DNA from: Ianthella basta
Lineage: Eukaryota; Porifera; Demospongiae; Verongiida; Ianthellidae
NCBI GenBank assembly: GCA_964019415.1
Contig: OZ025870.1
Location: forward strand, 3,990,908 to 4,054,907
Direction: 5' to 3'
DNA: 64,000 nt
Each line of letters begins with the position of its first letter. Position 1 is the first letter of the stretch. Positions 26,715 to 35,513 of this stretch are shown piece after piece. The notes under the pieces are model-generated. The model was not told the origin of the DNA. It did not search any database and saw only the letters and a list, made by a program, of their open reading frames with translations. The translations under genes were made by a program, and so were the position numbers.

Positions 26715-29672
26715 TTACATGGTGGAGGCTGAGGATACAATAAAGTCTAATTCTGACTGAGCAAAATGGGGAATTACAGAGTGAGTATCTCGGATCTCTC
26801 TAATTAGATGACCCACAGCAACATGATCGGTGGAATAAGATTTACAATGAGAAGGACCAAACATACAGTTGTACCCTATAAAACCTGAATTACATACTAA
26901 AGAACTTTCATGAAAAACAGAACGAATGAAACTAGATGAGTGAGATAATGCAGTGGAAAGTAGTCTGATAAATCTGGAATAAATGATGTTGTAAATGCTT
27001 TTAGTAAATCCAACAGCATGGGCAATAGACGTATGGCAATTGTGTGGAAGATTCCAAATTCGTCTGATAACATTGTTAAACGACACATGAAGAGATCGGA
27101 TGTCTGGGGCATCGAGCCTCCACAATGCGCACCCATACAGTGAAAGACAGTATGCATTGAATAGTTTCATCTTTGTCTCCGGATTACACCCCTTGAATCG
27201 AAACAGGACAGAGTTAGCCTGGCGGATAAATGCCATTGATTTTAAATGAATATCCAGCTTATCAGACAAGTCATACTGCAAAGTATTCCCAAGGTGAACG
27301 ACTGAATCAACCATAGGCAGGCAGTGGCCACAGAGTGAGAAGCGGGTATGATCAGAACCTGCAGTACGTCTAAAACATATAAGTTGAGTCTTATCAGCAT
27401 TGAATTGAATCCCATGAGCCTGAGCATATTGTTCACATAGGGCAAGCATCTTTCTAAGGGCATCTGGGGATGGAGCAAGAATGGTTAGATCATCGGCATA
27501 GCAAAAAGCCCCGGAGAAGTGATCCTCCCAGTAACAGCCACGACCACTAGTACGAAGTGAATCTAGCAGGCCATCAAGATAAATTGTGAACAATATTGGG
27601 CTAAGGACACCGCCTTGGCGAACCCCATTGGAGACCTCAAAGTGGTCAGAGGATTTACCCAACCATCGAACACACAATTTCTGAGACTTGTACCACTGCA
27701 ATAACAGACGTACAATAGGCTTGGGCATTCTTCTTTCAAGCAATTTCGAAAACAGGATGCCGTGGTCAACTGTGTCAAAGGCTTTTGAGGCATCAATCAA
27801 GCAAGCATACACTTTAGAACCTTTATTCAAGTAGCGATTGATAACAGATTTCATGACACCAGTACAAAGGGTAGTAGAAAAGCCAGATTTGAAGCCAAAT
27901 TGTAAATCACTCGTGATAAAGAATTCATTCCAGGTAATCAGAATGGACCACTCTAGGACTTTGCTTAGGGAGGAAGCAAGGGCTATTCCACGATAGTTTG
28001 CAGAGTGGGAAGGATCTTTAGAGCCCTTTGGAATAGGCTGAATGGTGGCATCTCGCAGTGCAGTTGGCATGAAGCCATGTCTCAGTAGTGTTGTAAACAG
28101 ACGAGCCAGAAACTGATGTAATGAGGCAGGTGCGTTCAGAATATGGTCTGAAGCCAATGTGTCACCACCAATCTTACCATGCCTAAGCTTCCCAATGGCC
28201 TCATGGATTGTATCAGGTGATATAGAAATGTGCTCAATCTCTGCTGAAGTTAGAGCTGAATTAAGATTATCCAGCAGTTCCTCAGCGGCGGAAGAGTCTG
28301 TGGAGTTGTACAGTTGTTTAAAACTATTGGCAAACAGATTGGCAATATTGTCAGACCCAGTAACACTATCAACAACTGGAGATGGAGTAGCTTTGCTGTT
28401 ACCAAAGTGTCGATGCACTTCAGACCAGAAACCACGATTGGGATCTTTGAGCAACGACTCAGCCAATTTTGTACGTTTGATCTGATCTTGTCTTCTCCTG
28501 ACACGTCGTACAGCGTATTTGTATCTGCGGTGGTAATGCTTTTTAAGCTGAAACAGAACACCAGCAGAAGGGGAACCGGCCTCAAGCCACAGCTTATGCC
28601 ACCACTGGCTAGCCTGTAGTTCAGGTTTGACAAACTGTGACCACCCAGCAATGCGAGGTCGTTTGCCAGGGCCTTTGCCTGGGATTGAGCAGTTCCCAGC
28701 AACTTTAAGGCACTTAACAAGCTGATCACACACCTGCTCAAGCTGTTGTTGATGAGCTGTGCAGGCTGGGTCACAACAGGTGATAATGGCATCATCCAAC
28801 ATCATGTTCAGAGACTCAAGCATGTGCTCAACTGTAGTCTGGTACTTGTCAATGTGATCAATAGTGGCTCTGTACCAGGCCCTCGTGGTTGGTTCAGGGA
28901 CTGTAGAAGATGTATGGTCAGCTACAGTGCATGGCAAGTCCAGATAGAAGACTAAAGGATTATGATCAGATAAATTCCTGCCATCCTTGATTGCATGAAC
29001 ATTGCTGACTAATGGGAGAAAACAGCTAGAGACAGCTACATGATCAATCCATGATTTGGACCCATTATGACCCATATATGTAAAACTAACCTCATTTGCA
29101 TAATTCAGATCTGCAAGAGAGAGGTCCAACTCCGTAAGAAAAGATTGTACAATGTCCGTAAAGCTGCATGGTCGCCGAGTGTCCATGTTCCAGTCTCCAG
29201 CAATCACTAGAACATCATGTGATACTGTAGAGATAAGACCACACAGTTCCCCAAGTGTGTCTTTGAGTTGTTCATTGGCAGCATCAGAGCGATAGTCAGT
29301 TGGCAGGTAGACATTTACTAAAAGACAGTTGCAATTGCGGAGGCCAATCTTGATAGCACAATATCGGTAAGATGACGTTTTAACTTGCTTAATAGAGTTA
29401 ATTAAGCATTGACGATAAAGAATAGCGCAGCCTCCAGAAGGACGCCCATGTTGCAGTACAGAGTTGTCAAAACCAGATATAGCATGAGTGACAAAACCAT
29501 CAAAACAGAGTTTATCAAGCTCAGAATCTGAGAGCCAGTGTTCTTGTAACAGGACAATATCGGAAGAATCAAGAAGAACAGGTAGGTATGAGAGACCGTT
29601 ATTATATCCATGGCAGTTAAATGACACTATTGAGAGTTTCTTTTGTACAAACATCGCACAGTCATCAGTCAT
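26715..29672 (-). CDS. LINE ORF2: AP-endonuclease and reverse transcriptase
   Basis: 985-aa polyprotein for target-primed reverse transcription: nicks chromosomal DNA and copies element RNA in the nucleus. The N-terminal 12-245 region is an exonuclease/endonuclease/phosphatase fold: FNCHG, LQEHW, AGDWNMD and SDHNP carry the expected Asn, Glu, Asp and His. The reverse transcriptase follows, with IQPIPKGSKD, LIDASKAFDTVDH, NGVRQGGVLSP and the catalytic CYADD box (YADD at about 725-728). The C-terminal region has the WRLDAPDIRSL/IRRIWNLP type motif common in LINE tails. No RNase H domain is apparent. The start is chosen because its ATG overlaps the ORF1 stop as ATGA. No stop or frameshift interrupts it, so it could be active or recently active. 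Confidence 0.95.
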   Translation of the reverse strand: MTDDCAMFVQKKLSIVSFNCHGYNNGLSYLPVLLDSSDIVLLQEHWLSDSELDKLCFDGFVTHAISGFDNSVLQHGRPSGGCAILYRQCLINSIKQVKTSSYRYCAIKIGLRNCNCLLVNVYLPTDYRSDAANEQLKDTLGELCGLISTVSHDVLVIAGDWNMDTRRPCSFTDIVQSFLTELDLSLADLNYANEVSFTYMGHNGSKSWIDHVAVSSCFLPLVSNVHAIKDGRNLSDHNPLVFYLDLPCTVADHTSSTVPEPTTRAWYRATIDHIDKYQTTVEHMLESLNMMLDDAIITCCDPACTAHQQQLEQVCDQLVKCLKVAGNCSIPGKGPGKRPRIAGWSQFVKPELQASQWWHKLWLEAGSPSAGVLFQLKKHYHRRYKYAVRRVRRRQDQIKRTKLAESLLKDPNRGFWSEVHRHFGNSKATPSPVVDSVTGSDNIANLFANSFKQLYNSTDSSAAEELLDNLNSALTSAEIEHISISPDTIHEAIGKLRHGKIGGDTLASDHILNAPASLHQFLARLFTTLLRHGFMPTALRDATIQPIPKGSKDPSHSANYRGIALASSLSKVLEWSILITWNEFFITSDLQFGFKSGFSTTLCTGVMKSVINRYLNKGSKVYACLIDASKAFDTVDHGILFSKLLERRMPKPIVRLLLQWYKSQKLCVRWLGKSSDHFEVSNGVRQGGVLSPILFTIYLDGLLDSLRTSGRGCYWEDHFSGAFCYADDLTILAPSPDALRKMLALCEQYAQAHGIQFNADKTQLICFRRTAGSDHTRFSLCGHCLPMVDSVVHLGNTLQYDLSDKLDIHLKSMAFIRQANSVLFRFKGCNPETKMKLFNAYCLSLYGCALWRLDAPDIRSLHVSFNNVIRRIWNLPHNCHTSIAHAVGFTKSIYNIIYSRFIRLLSTALSHSSSFIRSVFHESSLVCNSGFIGYNCMFGPSHCKSYSTDHVAVGHLIREIRDTHSVIPHFAQSELDFIVSSASTM

Positions 29673-30607
29673 TGCGAATCAGACAAAGGGCTACTAGCTG
29701 GTGTTTTCCGTGCCAAATATGCGTCTCTGCGTTTTTTGCGTTCATCTATTGAAAGGTCTGGCTGCAAAAAATACCTTTCCATTCCATTGATGCTCGACAG
29801 CCGCTTTTTGCCAGCGAGGATAAGTCGCCTGTCCCACGGACAGTTGAGCTTGATGAGAATAGGTCTGGGTTGGGGTGGTTCAGATGTGCACGAAGAATGA
29901 GTGCTTGGCGCTGAGCGGTTCTTTTCAGAGACCTTGTTGGACTGTTGTTTTCCTGTCTGCTGGGGTCTCTTTAACTGTTTGCCCAGTCTGAATGTGTCCT
30001 TGACAGCAATGTGGCTACCAGCGACAGCCTGCAGAACATCCGAGACAACTGAAAGATCTTTGTCTTCAGGAATGCCAAAGAGAATAACATTGCTTCTGCG
30101 ATCGTAGGTGTCAGGAGCTTGCCTTGGGGCCGAATTACTACGCGAATTTGTATTGGGCCCATTCTCAGACACAGAGGGAGCAGGGAAGGGGAGTTGAAGA
30201 CGCTTGTCAATACCCTCGAGACGAGAGCAGACATCTGCGCGTAAGGCGCGAATATCCTCAGCCACTTGCTCAGTGCCACGCAGTGGGAGAAGCTGTGGCA
30301 TCTGGAGGAGGTCCTCCGCAGAACAAACGACCTCCGGTAGACTAGCATCGCTGTCTAGCGCATCAAAAGCCTCGATGATATCATCAAGGTCAGCCAGTTC
30401 CTGAGAGCGCGTGGACGAGCTTCGCCTTACTTTCTTCTCCAGCTGTAATCTCGCCAGATCAGTGCTACAATCTCTCCACAGAATGTCCTTTGCAGCCCGA
30501 ATTGAGCTACCATCATACTTACTCAGGATCTGGTTCCGCATTGACTCATAGTCAGCGCGTTGGCGAAAAGCTTTGAGATAGGCCAACAATCCATTGGCGA
30601 CCGCCAT
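29669..30607 (-). CDS. LINE ORF1: RNA-binding nucleic-acid chaperone-like protein
   Basis: 312-aa protein predicted to coat element RNA in the cytoplasm. I start it at the ATG at 30607 (MAVANGLLAY) because the frame upstream only reads through poly-T and satellite. Residues about 60-150 are charged and helix-forming (DLDDIIEAFDALD, VAEDIRALRADVCSRLEGIDKRL), likely a coiled coil. The C-terminal part, from DRRSNVILFGIPE through RPILIKLNCPWDRRLILAG, resembles the RRM-like domain of many LINE ORF1 proteins. No CCHC knuckle is seen. Its stop codon overlaps the ORF2 start by 4 nt. Confidence 0.85.
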   Translation of the reverse strand: MAVANGLLAYLKAFRQRADYESMRNQILSKYDGSSIRAAKDILWRDCSTDLARLQLEKKVRRSSSTRSQELADLDDIIEAFDALDSDASLPEVVCSAEDLLQMPQLLPLRGTEQVAEDIRALRADVCSRLEGIDKRLQLPFPAPSVSENGPNTNSRSNSAPRQAPDTYDRRSNVILFGIPEDKDLSVVSDVLQAVAGSHIAVKDTFRLGKQLKRPQQTGKQQSNKVSEKNRSAPSTHSSCTSEPPQPRPILIKLNCPWDRRLILAGKKRLSSINGMERYFLQPDLSIDERKKRRDAYLARKTPASSPLSDSQ

Positions 30608-30619
30608 CTTGTTGCGCGC

Positions 30620-30620
<1 letters not shown>
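30596..30620 (-). promoter_or_regulatory. LINE 5' leader with YY1-like motif
   Basis: The element's first bases on its own strand read GGCGCGCAACAAGATGGCGG, with the initiator ATG inside AAGATGGCGG, a strong match to the YY1 core (AAGATGGCGGC). A YY1 site near the 5' end directs accurate start in mammalian L1; a parallel role here is inference. Confidence 0.45.

Positions 30621-30656
<36 letters not shown>
30621..30656. repeat. 36-bp poly-A/poly-T run at LINE 5' end
   Basis: An unbroken run of 36 A on the plus strand separates the LINE leader from satellite. It is at the 5' end of the element, not the 3' end, which is unusual. Its real length is uncertain because homopolymers sequence poorly. 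Confidence 0.95.
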
Positions 30657-30658
<2 letters not shown>

Positions 30659-30988
30659 ATATGATAAAGTAAGATTTGGCAAAATTTGGCAACATATTTA
30701 CAAGATAAGATTTGACAAGATTTGGCAAGATATGACAAGGTAAGATTAAGCAAGATTATGCAAGATATGACAAGGTAAGATTAAGCTAGATTTGGCAAGG
30801 TATAGAAGGTAAGATTTGGCAAGATTTTGCAAGATATGACAAGGTACGATTAGGCAAGATTAGGCAGGATACGACAAGGTAAGATTTGGCAAAATTTGGC
30901 AAGATATTACAAGGTAAGATTTGGCAAGATTAGGCAAGTTATGACAAGGTAAGATTAAGCAAGATTTGGCATGATATGACAAGGTAAG
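30657..30988. repeat. Satellite remnant between LINE and Penelope pair
   Basis: About 330 bp of satellite, matching 19572-19889 of duplication copy 1, including the rare CAACATATTTACAAG variant. It ends at GACAAGGTAAG where the Penelope-like element begins. Confidence 0.95.
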
Positions 30989-31049
30989 AATGAAATGAGG
31001 GCTTCTCAGCTGGCTCAGGCATCAGAAAGGGTTGGTTCTCTAATACCAG

Positions 31050-31116
31050 CTTCGCAACAGGGTTGAAAACCTTGCCGACGTTTCGACCAGATGCTCTGGT
31101 CTTCTTCAGGGCGAAG
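31050..31116 (-). ncRNA. Hammerhead-ribozyme-like motif, Penelope 3' end (left)
   Basis: On the minus strand: helix I strand CTTCGC, core CTGAAGA (fits CUGANGA), helix II GACCAG/CTGGTC, core GAAA, then after about 25 nt GCGAAG, which pairs perfectly with the first CTTCGC. A GUU precedes the returning helix I strand, an allowed but weak NUH cleavage triplet. Helix III pairing is not obvious. Hammerheads are known in Penelope-like element repeats. Confidence 0.65.
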
Positions 31117-31161
31117 ATAGGCTAGCGCGAGAACGGATCATATTTATAGCCTAGCATCTCA

Positions 31162-33540
31162 TCATGCGCTGTCACCGGAAGCCACATCAAGGGGTGTCAC
31201 TGGAAGTTGCGGGATTGCCTTCCTCAAGGCGGCCATCCAACATCCAGGCAGCTCCAGCCCACCATCCCTGTTGAGGGAGGGGTGGTTCAGCCTGATGTGG
31301 ATTGCCTCCTTGAGCATCAGTTCTTTGGAGGTCCTGGCTTGGTCGATCACTGTTGTCTCCTCCCATTTGATTGGATGGTGGTTCTCCCACGCATGTTCTG
31401 CAAGGGCTGACTTCTCCAGTGTCCCCTTCTGACAGGCATCCTGGTGCTCTTTCATTCTTGTCTCGAGCCTCCTCAGTGTCTCCCCAATGTAGATCTCGCC
31501 ACAGCTGCATGGGACTTGATACACCACCTTGGACTTCTTCTCCAGCGCCAGTGTGTCCTTCACCTTGGTTAGCATGGAACGTAGAGACAGTCCAGACTTG
31601 AAGACAACCTTCATGCCGAACTTCCTACAGACCCGTCTGATGTCCTCACTGACTCCTTCTGTGTAGGGAAGCATCACCAGTGGGGGTCTGCGTCCCTCCT
31701 CCGGCAGTGGCTCCTCAGTGGTCTCCACATCTCGCCTGGAAGGAATGGATGAGGAGCGGATGAAGTTACTGGGGTAACCATTCTGTCTCAGCACCTCGGT
31801 GAGGTGACACTCTTCTTTCTGTAAGTCCTCCTGCTTGGTGGTGATGCTCCTTGCTCTGTCGTACAGACATCTGACCAGCCCTCTTTTGACGTGAGATGGA
31901 TGGTGGGACCGGAAGTCCAGGTACCGGTCCGTGTGTGTGGGCTTCCTGTAGACAGTGACATCCAAGTTGCCATCATCTTTCCTCTGGAGCAGGGCGTCAA
32001 GAAAGGGGAGGCTCCCTTCCTTCTCCACTTCCACAGTGAACTTGATGGATGGCCGCACACTGTTGAGGTGGCTCAGGAGTCCTTCCATTGTGCCCTTCTT
32101 CACGATGCAGCAGGTGTCATCCACGTACCTCTTCCAGAGGCGGGGCTTGGTTGGGGCGGACCTGAGTGCCAGTTCTTCGAAGAACTCCATGTACAGGTTC
32201 GCCACCACTGCTGAGACAGGGGAACCCATTGCTGCACCTTCCCGTTGCTCATAGAACTCTCCTCCGTAGCAGAAATAGGTGGACTTCAAGCACGTCTCAA
32301 GCAGTTCTGCAACCCTGTCAGGAGAGAGAGTGGTCCTGTTCACCAGCGTTTCATCCCTTCGCAGTCTGTCACGAATGACCTGAACTGCCTCGTCGATGGG
32401 CACGTTGGTGAACAGGGAGGAAACGTCAAAGCTGACCAGCATCTCGTCCTCCTCAACCCTCAGGTCTGACATCACCTCCACAAAGTGCTTGGAGTTCTTC
32501 ACATGTGAGTCCGTCTTGCCTGCCAAGGGAGAGATGAGAGAGGCGATGTGTTTGGAGAGTTGGTAAGAAGGGGCCCCAATGCATGAGACAATGGGTCTGA
32601 GAGGAACTTCTGCCTTGTGGATCTTCGGGAGGCCGTAGATCCTGGGAGGTTGGCTGCCGGATGGCCTGAGCTGGTGGTATAGATGCCCTGTGATCTCTCC
32701 ATCCTTCTCCAGCCCCTTCAGTCTTCGACTCAGCCTTCCCTCCTGGGTAGCAGTAGGGTCCTTCTTCAGTCGTTTGTAGGTGGCTGTATCCAACATCCCT
32801 CTCATCTTCCTGTCGTAGTCCTCTCTCGCTATCATCACTGTGGCGTTACCCTTGTCAGCCGGCAGGATCACTTCATCCTCCAGGCTTCTTAGCTCCTTCA
32901 GGGCCTTCCTCTGCTCCTTGGTCAGGTTGTCCTTCGGAGGCTTGGCATGCCTAAGGATCCCACATACCCTTCCCCGGAGATCCTCAGCATCTTCTTCACT
33001 CAGCTGCCTTGCTCCTTCCTCTACTGCAGCTATGGTGTCTACCACCGGAAGCTTGGTTGGAGCTGGTGCAAAGTTCAGTCCCAGCTTCAGTACGTCCTCC
33101 TGTGGTTTGGAAAGTGAACGATCCGTTAGGTTGACCACCCACCTTTCCAGCCCCTGGGGGCGCAGTCCGCGATGTTTGTCCCGCCTGTCCATGAGCTTCT
33201 CCAGTTTTTTAGTCTGGTTCAACTTGGCCTTGGCATGGGTGTCCTCGGCTGCTGCGTAGCTGAGCCTGGTCACCTTCTGGTAGTCTTCCATCAGGAGTTC
33301 AGACTGCAGTTGGGATTGAAGGGCACGAATCTTTGAGCTAAGTTCGCACCTGCTCCGGTAGGTCTCGCGTATGCGAGCCGACAGGAAGGCCCTGCCTGCT
33401 CGCTCCGCGATCCTGTAACCTTCTCTGGTCTTCACGGGTGGCTTGATCCTAAGGCTTGACGGGATTACTCCTTCGTCACGGCACCTCATGTTGAAGATGT
33501 GGTGGTTGCCACAGCGCGCTCTTCTGTGTAGGCTGAAGAC
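31162..33540 (-). CDS. Penelope-type RT / GIY-YIG endonuclease (long copy)
   Basis: The open frame runs 819 codons from 33621, but its first 27 or so codons read antisense across the other copy, so the element's own part begins near 33540. The N-terminal part (CRDEGVIPSSLRIKPPV, WVVNLTDRSLS, LGLNFAPAPTKLP) matches conserved Penelope RT N-termini. RT core: LPADKGNATV, YGLPKIHK, FDVSSLFTNVP, AAMGSPVSAVVANLYME, and the catalytic YVDD at frame residues 499-502; then FLDALLQR and VYRKPTHTDRYL in the thumb region. The C-terminal GIY-YIG nuclease spans about 699-782 (VYQVPCSCGEIYIGET, with a downstream LKEAIHI glutamate). All key residues are present; only the 5' end seems missing. Confidence 0.93.
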   Translation of the reverse strand, partial: VFSLHRRARCGNHHIFNMRCRDEGVIPSSLRIKPPVKTREGYRIAERAGRAFLSARIRETYRSRCELSSKIRALQSQLQSELLMEDYQKVTRLSYAAAEDTHAKAKLNQTKKLEKLMDRRDKHRGLRPQGLERWVVNLTDRSLSKPQEDVLKLGLNFAPAPTKLPVVDTIAAVEEGARQLSEEDAEDLRGRVCGILRHAKPPKDNLTKEQRKALKELRSLEDEVILPADKGNATVMIAREDYDRKMRGMLDTATYKRLKKDPTATQEGRLSRRLKGLEKDGEITGHLYHQLRPSGSQPPRIYGLPKIHKAEVPLRPIVSCIGAPSYQLSKHIASLISPLAGKTDSHVKNSKHFVEVMSDLRVEEDEMLVSFDVSSLFTNVPIDEAVQVIRDRLRRDETLVNRTTLSPDRVAELLETCLKSTYFCYGGEFYEQREGAAMGSPVSAVVANLYMEFFEELALRSAPTKPRLWKRYVDDTCCIVKKGTMEGLLSHLNSVRPSIKFTVEVEKEGSLPFLDALLQRKDDGNLDVTVYRKPTHTDRYLDFRSHHPSHVKRGLVRCLYDRARSITTKQEDLQKEECHLTEVLRQNGYPSNFIRSSSIPSRRDVETTEEPLPEEGRRPPLVMLPYTEGVSEDIRRVCRKFGMKVVFKSGLSLRSMLTKVKDTLALEKKSKVVYQVPCSCGEIYIGETLRRLETRMKEHQDACQKGTLEKSALAEHAWENHHPIKWEETTVIDQARTSKELMLKEAIHIRLNHPSLNRDGGLELPGCWMAALRKAIPQLPVTPLDVASGDSA
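33091..33539 (-). other. Spacer of Penelope inverted repeat
   Basis: 449 bp present only in the minus-strand copy, between the two 2.07-kb arms. It encodes the N-terminal segment with RIAERAGRAFLSARIRETY and a basic helical stretch. The hinge at about 33535-33543 shares CTGAAG with the arm start (microhomology). Confidence 0.8.
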
Positions 33541-33584
33541 TGAAGCTGGGACTGAACTTTGAACCAGCTCCAACCAAGCTTCCG

Positions 33585-35468
33585 GTGGTAGACACCATAG
33601 CTGCAGTAGAGGAAGGAGCAAGGCAGCTGAGTGAAGAAGATGCTGAGGATCTCCGGGGAAGGGTATGTGGGATCCTTAGGCATGCCAAGCCTCCGAAGGA
33701 CAACCTGACCAAGGAGCAGAGGAAGGCCCTGAAGGAGCTAAGAAGCCTGGAGGATGAAGTGATCCTGCCGGCTGACAAGGGTAACGCCACAGTGATGATA
33801 ACGAGAGAGGACTACGACAGGAAGATGAGAGGGATGTTGGATACAGCCACCTACAAACGACTGAAGAAGGACCCTACTGCTACCCAGGAGGGAAGGCTGA
33901 GTCGAAGACTGAAGGGGCTGGAGAAGGATGGAGAGATCACAGGGCATCTATACCACCAGCTCAGGCCACCCGGCAGCCAACCTCCCAGGATCTACGGCCT
34001 CCCGAAGATCCACAAGGCAGAAGTTCCTCTCAGACCCATTGTCTCATGCATTGGGGCCCCTTCTTACCAACTCTCCAAACACATCGCCTCTCTCATCTCT
34101 CCCTTGGCAGGCAAGACGGACTCACATGTGAAGAACTCCAAGCACTTTGTGGAGGTGATGTCAGACCTGAGGGTTGAGGAGGACGAGATGCTGGTCAGCT
34201 TTGACGTTTCCTCCCTGTTCACCAACGTGCCCATCGACGAGGCAGTTCAGGTCATTCGTGACAGACTGCGAAGGGATGACACGCTGGTGAACAGGACCAC
34301 TCTCTCTCCTGACAGGGTTGCAGAACTGCTTGAGACGTGCTTGAAGTCCACCTATTTCTGCTACGGAGGAGAGTTCTATGAGCAACGGGAAGGTGCAGCA
34401 ATGGGTTCCCCTGTCTCAGCAGTGGTGGCGAACCTGTACATGGAGTTCTTCGAAGAACTGGCACTCAGGTCCGCCCCAACCAAGCCCCGCCTCTGGAAGA
34501 GGTACGTGGATGACACCTGCTGCATCGTGAAGAAGGGCACAATGGAAGGACTCCTGAGCCACCTCAACAGTGTGCGGCCATCCATCAAGTTCACTGTGGA
34601 AGTGGAGAAGGAAGGGAGCCTCCCCTTTCTTGACGCCCTGCTCCAGAGGAAAGATGATGGCAACTTGGATGTCACTGTCTACAGGAAGCCCACACACACG
34701 GACCGGTACCTGGACTTCCGGTCCCACCATCCATCTCACGTCAAAAGAGGGCTGGTCAGATGTCTGTACGACAGAGCAAGGAGCATCACCACCAAGCAGG
34801 AGGACTTACAGAAGGAAGAGTGTCACCTCACCGAGGTGCTGAGACAGAATGGTTACCCCAGTAACTTCATCCGCTCCTCATCCATTCCTTCCAGGCGAGA
34901 TGTGGAGACCACTGAGGAGCCACTGCCGGAGGAGGGACGCAGACCCCCACTGGTGATGCTTCCCTACACAGAAGGAGTCAGTGAGGACATCAGACGGGTC
35001 TGTAGGAAGTTCGGCATGAAGGTTGTCTTCAAGTCTGGACTGTCTCTACGTTCCATGCTAACCAAGGTGAAGGACACACTGGCGCTGGAGAAGAAGTCCA
35101 AGGTGGTGTATCAAGTCCCATGCAGCTGTGGCGAGATCTACATTGGGGAGACACTGAGGAGGCTCGAGACAAGAATGAAAGAGCACCAGGATGCCTGTCA
35201 GAAGGGGACACTGGAGAAGTCAGCCCTTGCAGAACATGCGTGGGAGAACCACCATCCAATCAAATGGGAGGAGACAACAGTGATCGACCAAGCCAGGACC
35301 TCCAAAGAACTGATGCTCAAGGAGGCAATCCACATCAGGCTGAACCACCCCTCCCTCAACAGGGATGGTGGGCTGGAGCTGCCTGGATGTTGGATGGCCG
35401 CCTTGAGGAAGGCAATCCCGCAACTTCCAGTGACACCCCTTGATGTGGCTTCCGGTGACAGCGCATGA
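33585..35468 (+). CDS. Penelope-type RT / GIY-YIG endonuclease (truncated copy)
   Basis: 627 codons open from VVDTIAAVEE, with no ATG at the start (the first codon here is GTG); the frame is open upstream to a TGA at 33534-33536. It keeps a full RT core (FDVSSLFTNVP about 206-216, YVDD 307-310) and the GIY-YIG domain (about 507-590, ending with the LKEAIHI glutamate). It lacks the N-terminal 190 or so residues, including the conserved VVNLTDRSLS segment, so it is best treated as a partial gene even though it has no internal stop. Confidence 0.9.
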   Translation: MVDTIAAVEEGARQLSEEDAEDLRGRVCGILRHAKPPKDNLTKEQRKALKELRSLEDEVILPADKGNATVMITREDYDRKMRGMLDTATYKRLKKDPTATQEGRLSRRLKGLEKDGEITGHLYHQLRPPGSQPPRIYGLPKIHKAEVPLRPIVSCIGAPSYQLSKHIASLISPLAGKTDSHVKNSKHFVEVMSDLRVEEDEMLVSFDVSSLFTNVPIDEAVQVIRDRLRRDDTLVNRTTLSPDRVAELLETCLKSTYFCYGGEFYEQREGAAMGSPVSAVVANLYMEFFEELALRSAPTKPRLWKRYVDDTCCIVKKGTMEGLLSHLNSVRPSIKFTVEVEKEGSLPFLDALLQRKDDGNLDVTVYRKPTHTDRYLDFRSHHPSHVKRGLVRCLYDRARSITTKQEDLQKEECHLTEVLRQNGYPSNFIRSSSIPSRRDVETTEEPLPEEGRRPPLVMLPYTEGVSEDIRRVCRKFGMKVVFKSGLSLRSMLTKVKDTLALEKKSKVVYQVPCSCGEIYIGETLRRLETRMKEHQDACQKGTLEKSALAEHAWENHHPIKWEETTVIDQARTSKELMLKEAIHIRLNHPSLNRDGGLELPGCWMAALRKAIPQLPVTPLDVASGDSA

Positions 35469-35513
35469 TGAGATGCTAGGCTATAAATATGATCCGTTCT
35501 CGCGCTAGCCTAT

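Larger units (their letters stand above)
26657..30656 (-). mobile_element. APE-type non-LTR retrotransposon (LINE), two ORFs
   Basis: A roughly 4-kb minus-strand insertion in satellite. From its 5' end (high coordinates): a 36-nt poly-T on the element strand (poly-A 30621-30656 on plus), a 13-bp leader, ORF1, ORF2, a short 3' UTR of about 57 bp and a CAATAATAATA tail at 26657-26667. A 4-bp ATAT target duplication (26654-26657 and 30659-30662) fits. Satellite flanks join seamlessly to the uninterrupted site near 19568-19575 in the other duplication copy. Both ORFs are open. Clade not assigned from sequence alone. Confidence 0.94.
19890..30988. repeat. 6.64-kb tandem duplication, copy 2 (contains LINE)
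   Basis: Second copy of the unit that starts at 10349. Offsets are 9541/9539 bp up to 23620, 6634 bp to about 24.8 kb, and 7084 bp after an extra local 440-bp duplication (24481-24920 repeated at 24921-25360). The satellite resumes after the LINE at 30657 with the sequence that follows 19572 in copy 1, and the copy ends where the Penelope-like pair begins. Confidence 0.83.
30989..33540 (-). mobile_element. Penelope-like element, longer copy of inverted pair
   Basis: Minus-strand Penelope-like retroelement. It runs from the hinge near 33540 to a 3' end near 30989 and encodes RT plus GIY-YIG endonuclease. It is probably 5'-truncated because coding sequence begins without a clear initiator. Its 3' UTR holds a hammerhead-like motif. 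Bases 31020-33090 are an inverted repeat of 33540-35610; the 31 bp at 30989-31019 occur only in this copy and look like the true 3' terminus. Paired, partly truncated, oppositely oriented copies are typical of this class. Confidence 0.92.

Noticed and set aside
26715..30607. LTR retrotransposon or retrovirus
   Set aside because: No LTRs, protease, integrase or RNase H; AP-endonuclease plus YADD RT and a two-ORF layout define a LINE.
33476..33790. Minus frame opposite the truncated Penelope copy
   Set aside because: Antisense shadow; identical frames appear opposite the other arm because the arms are inverted copies.
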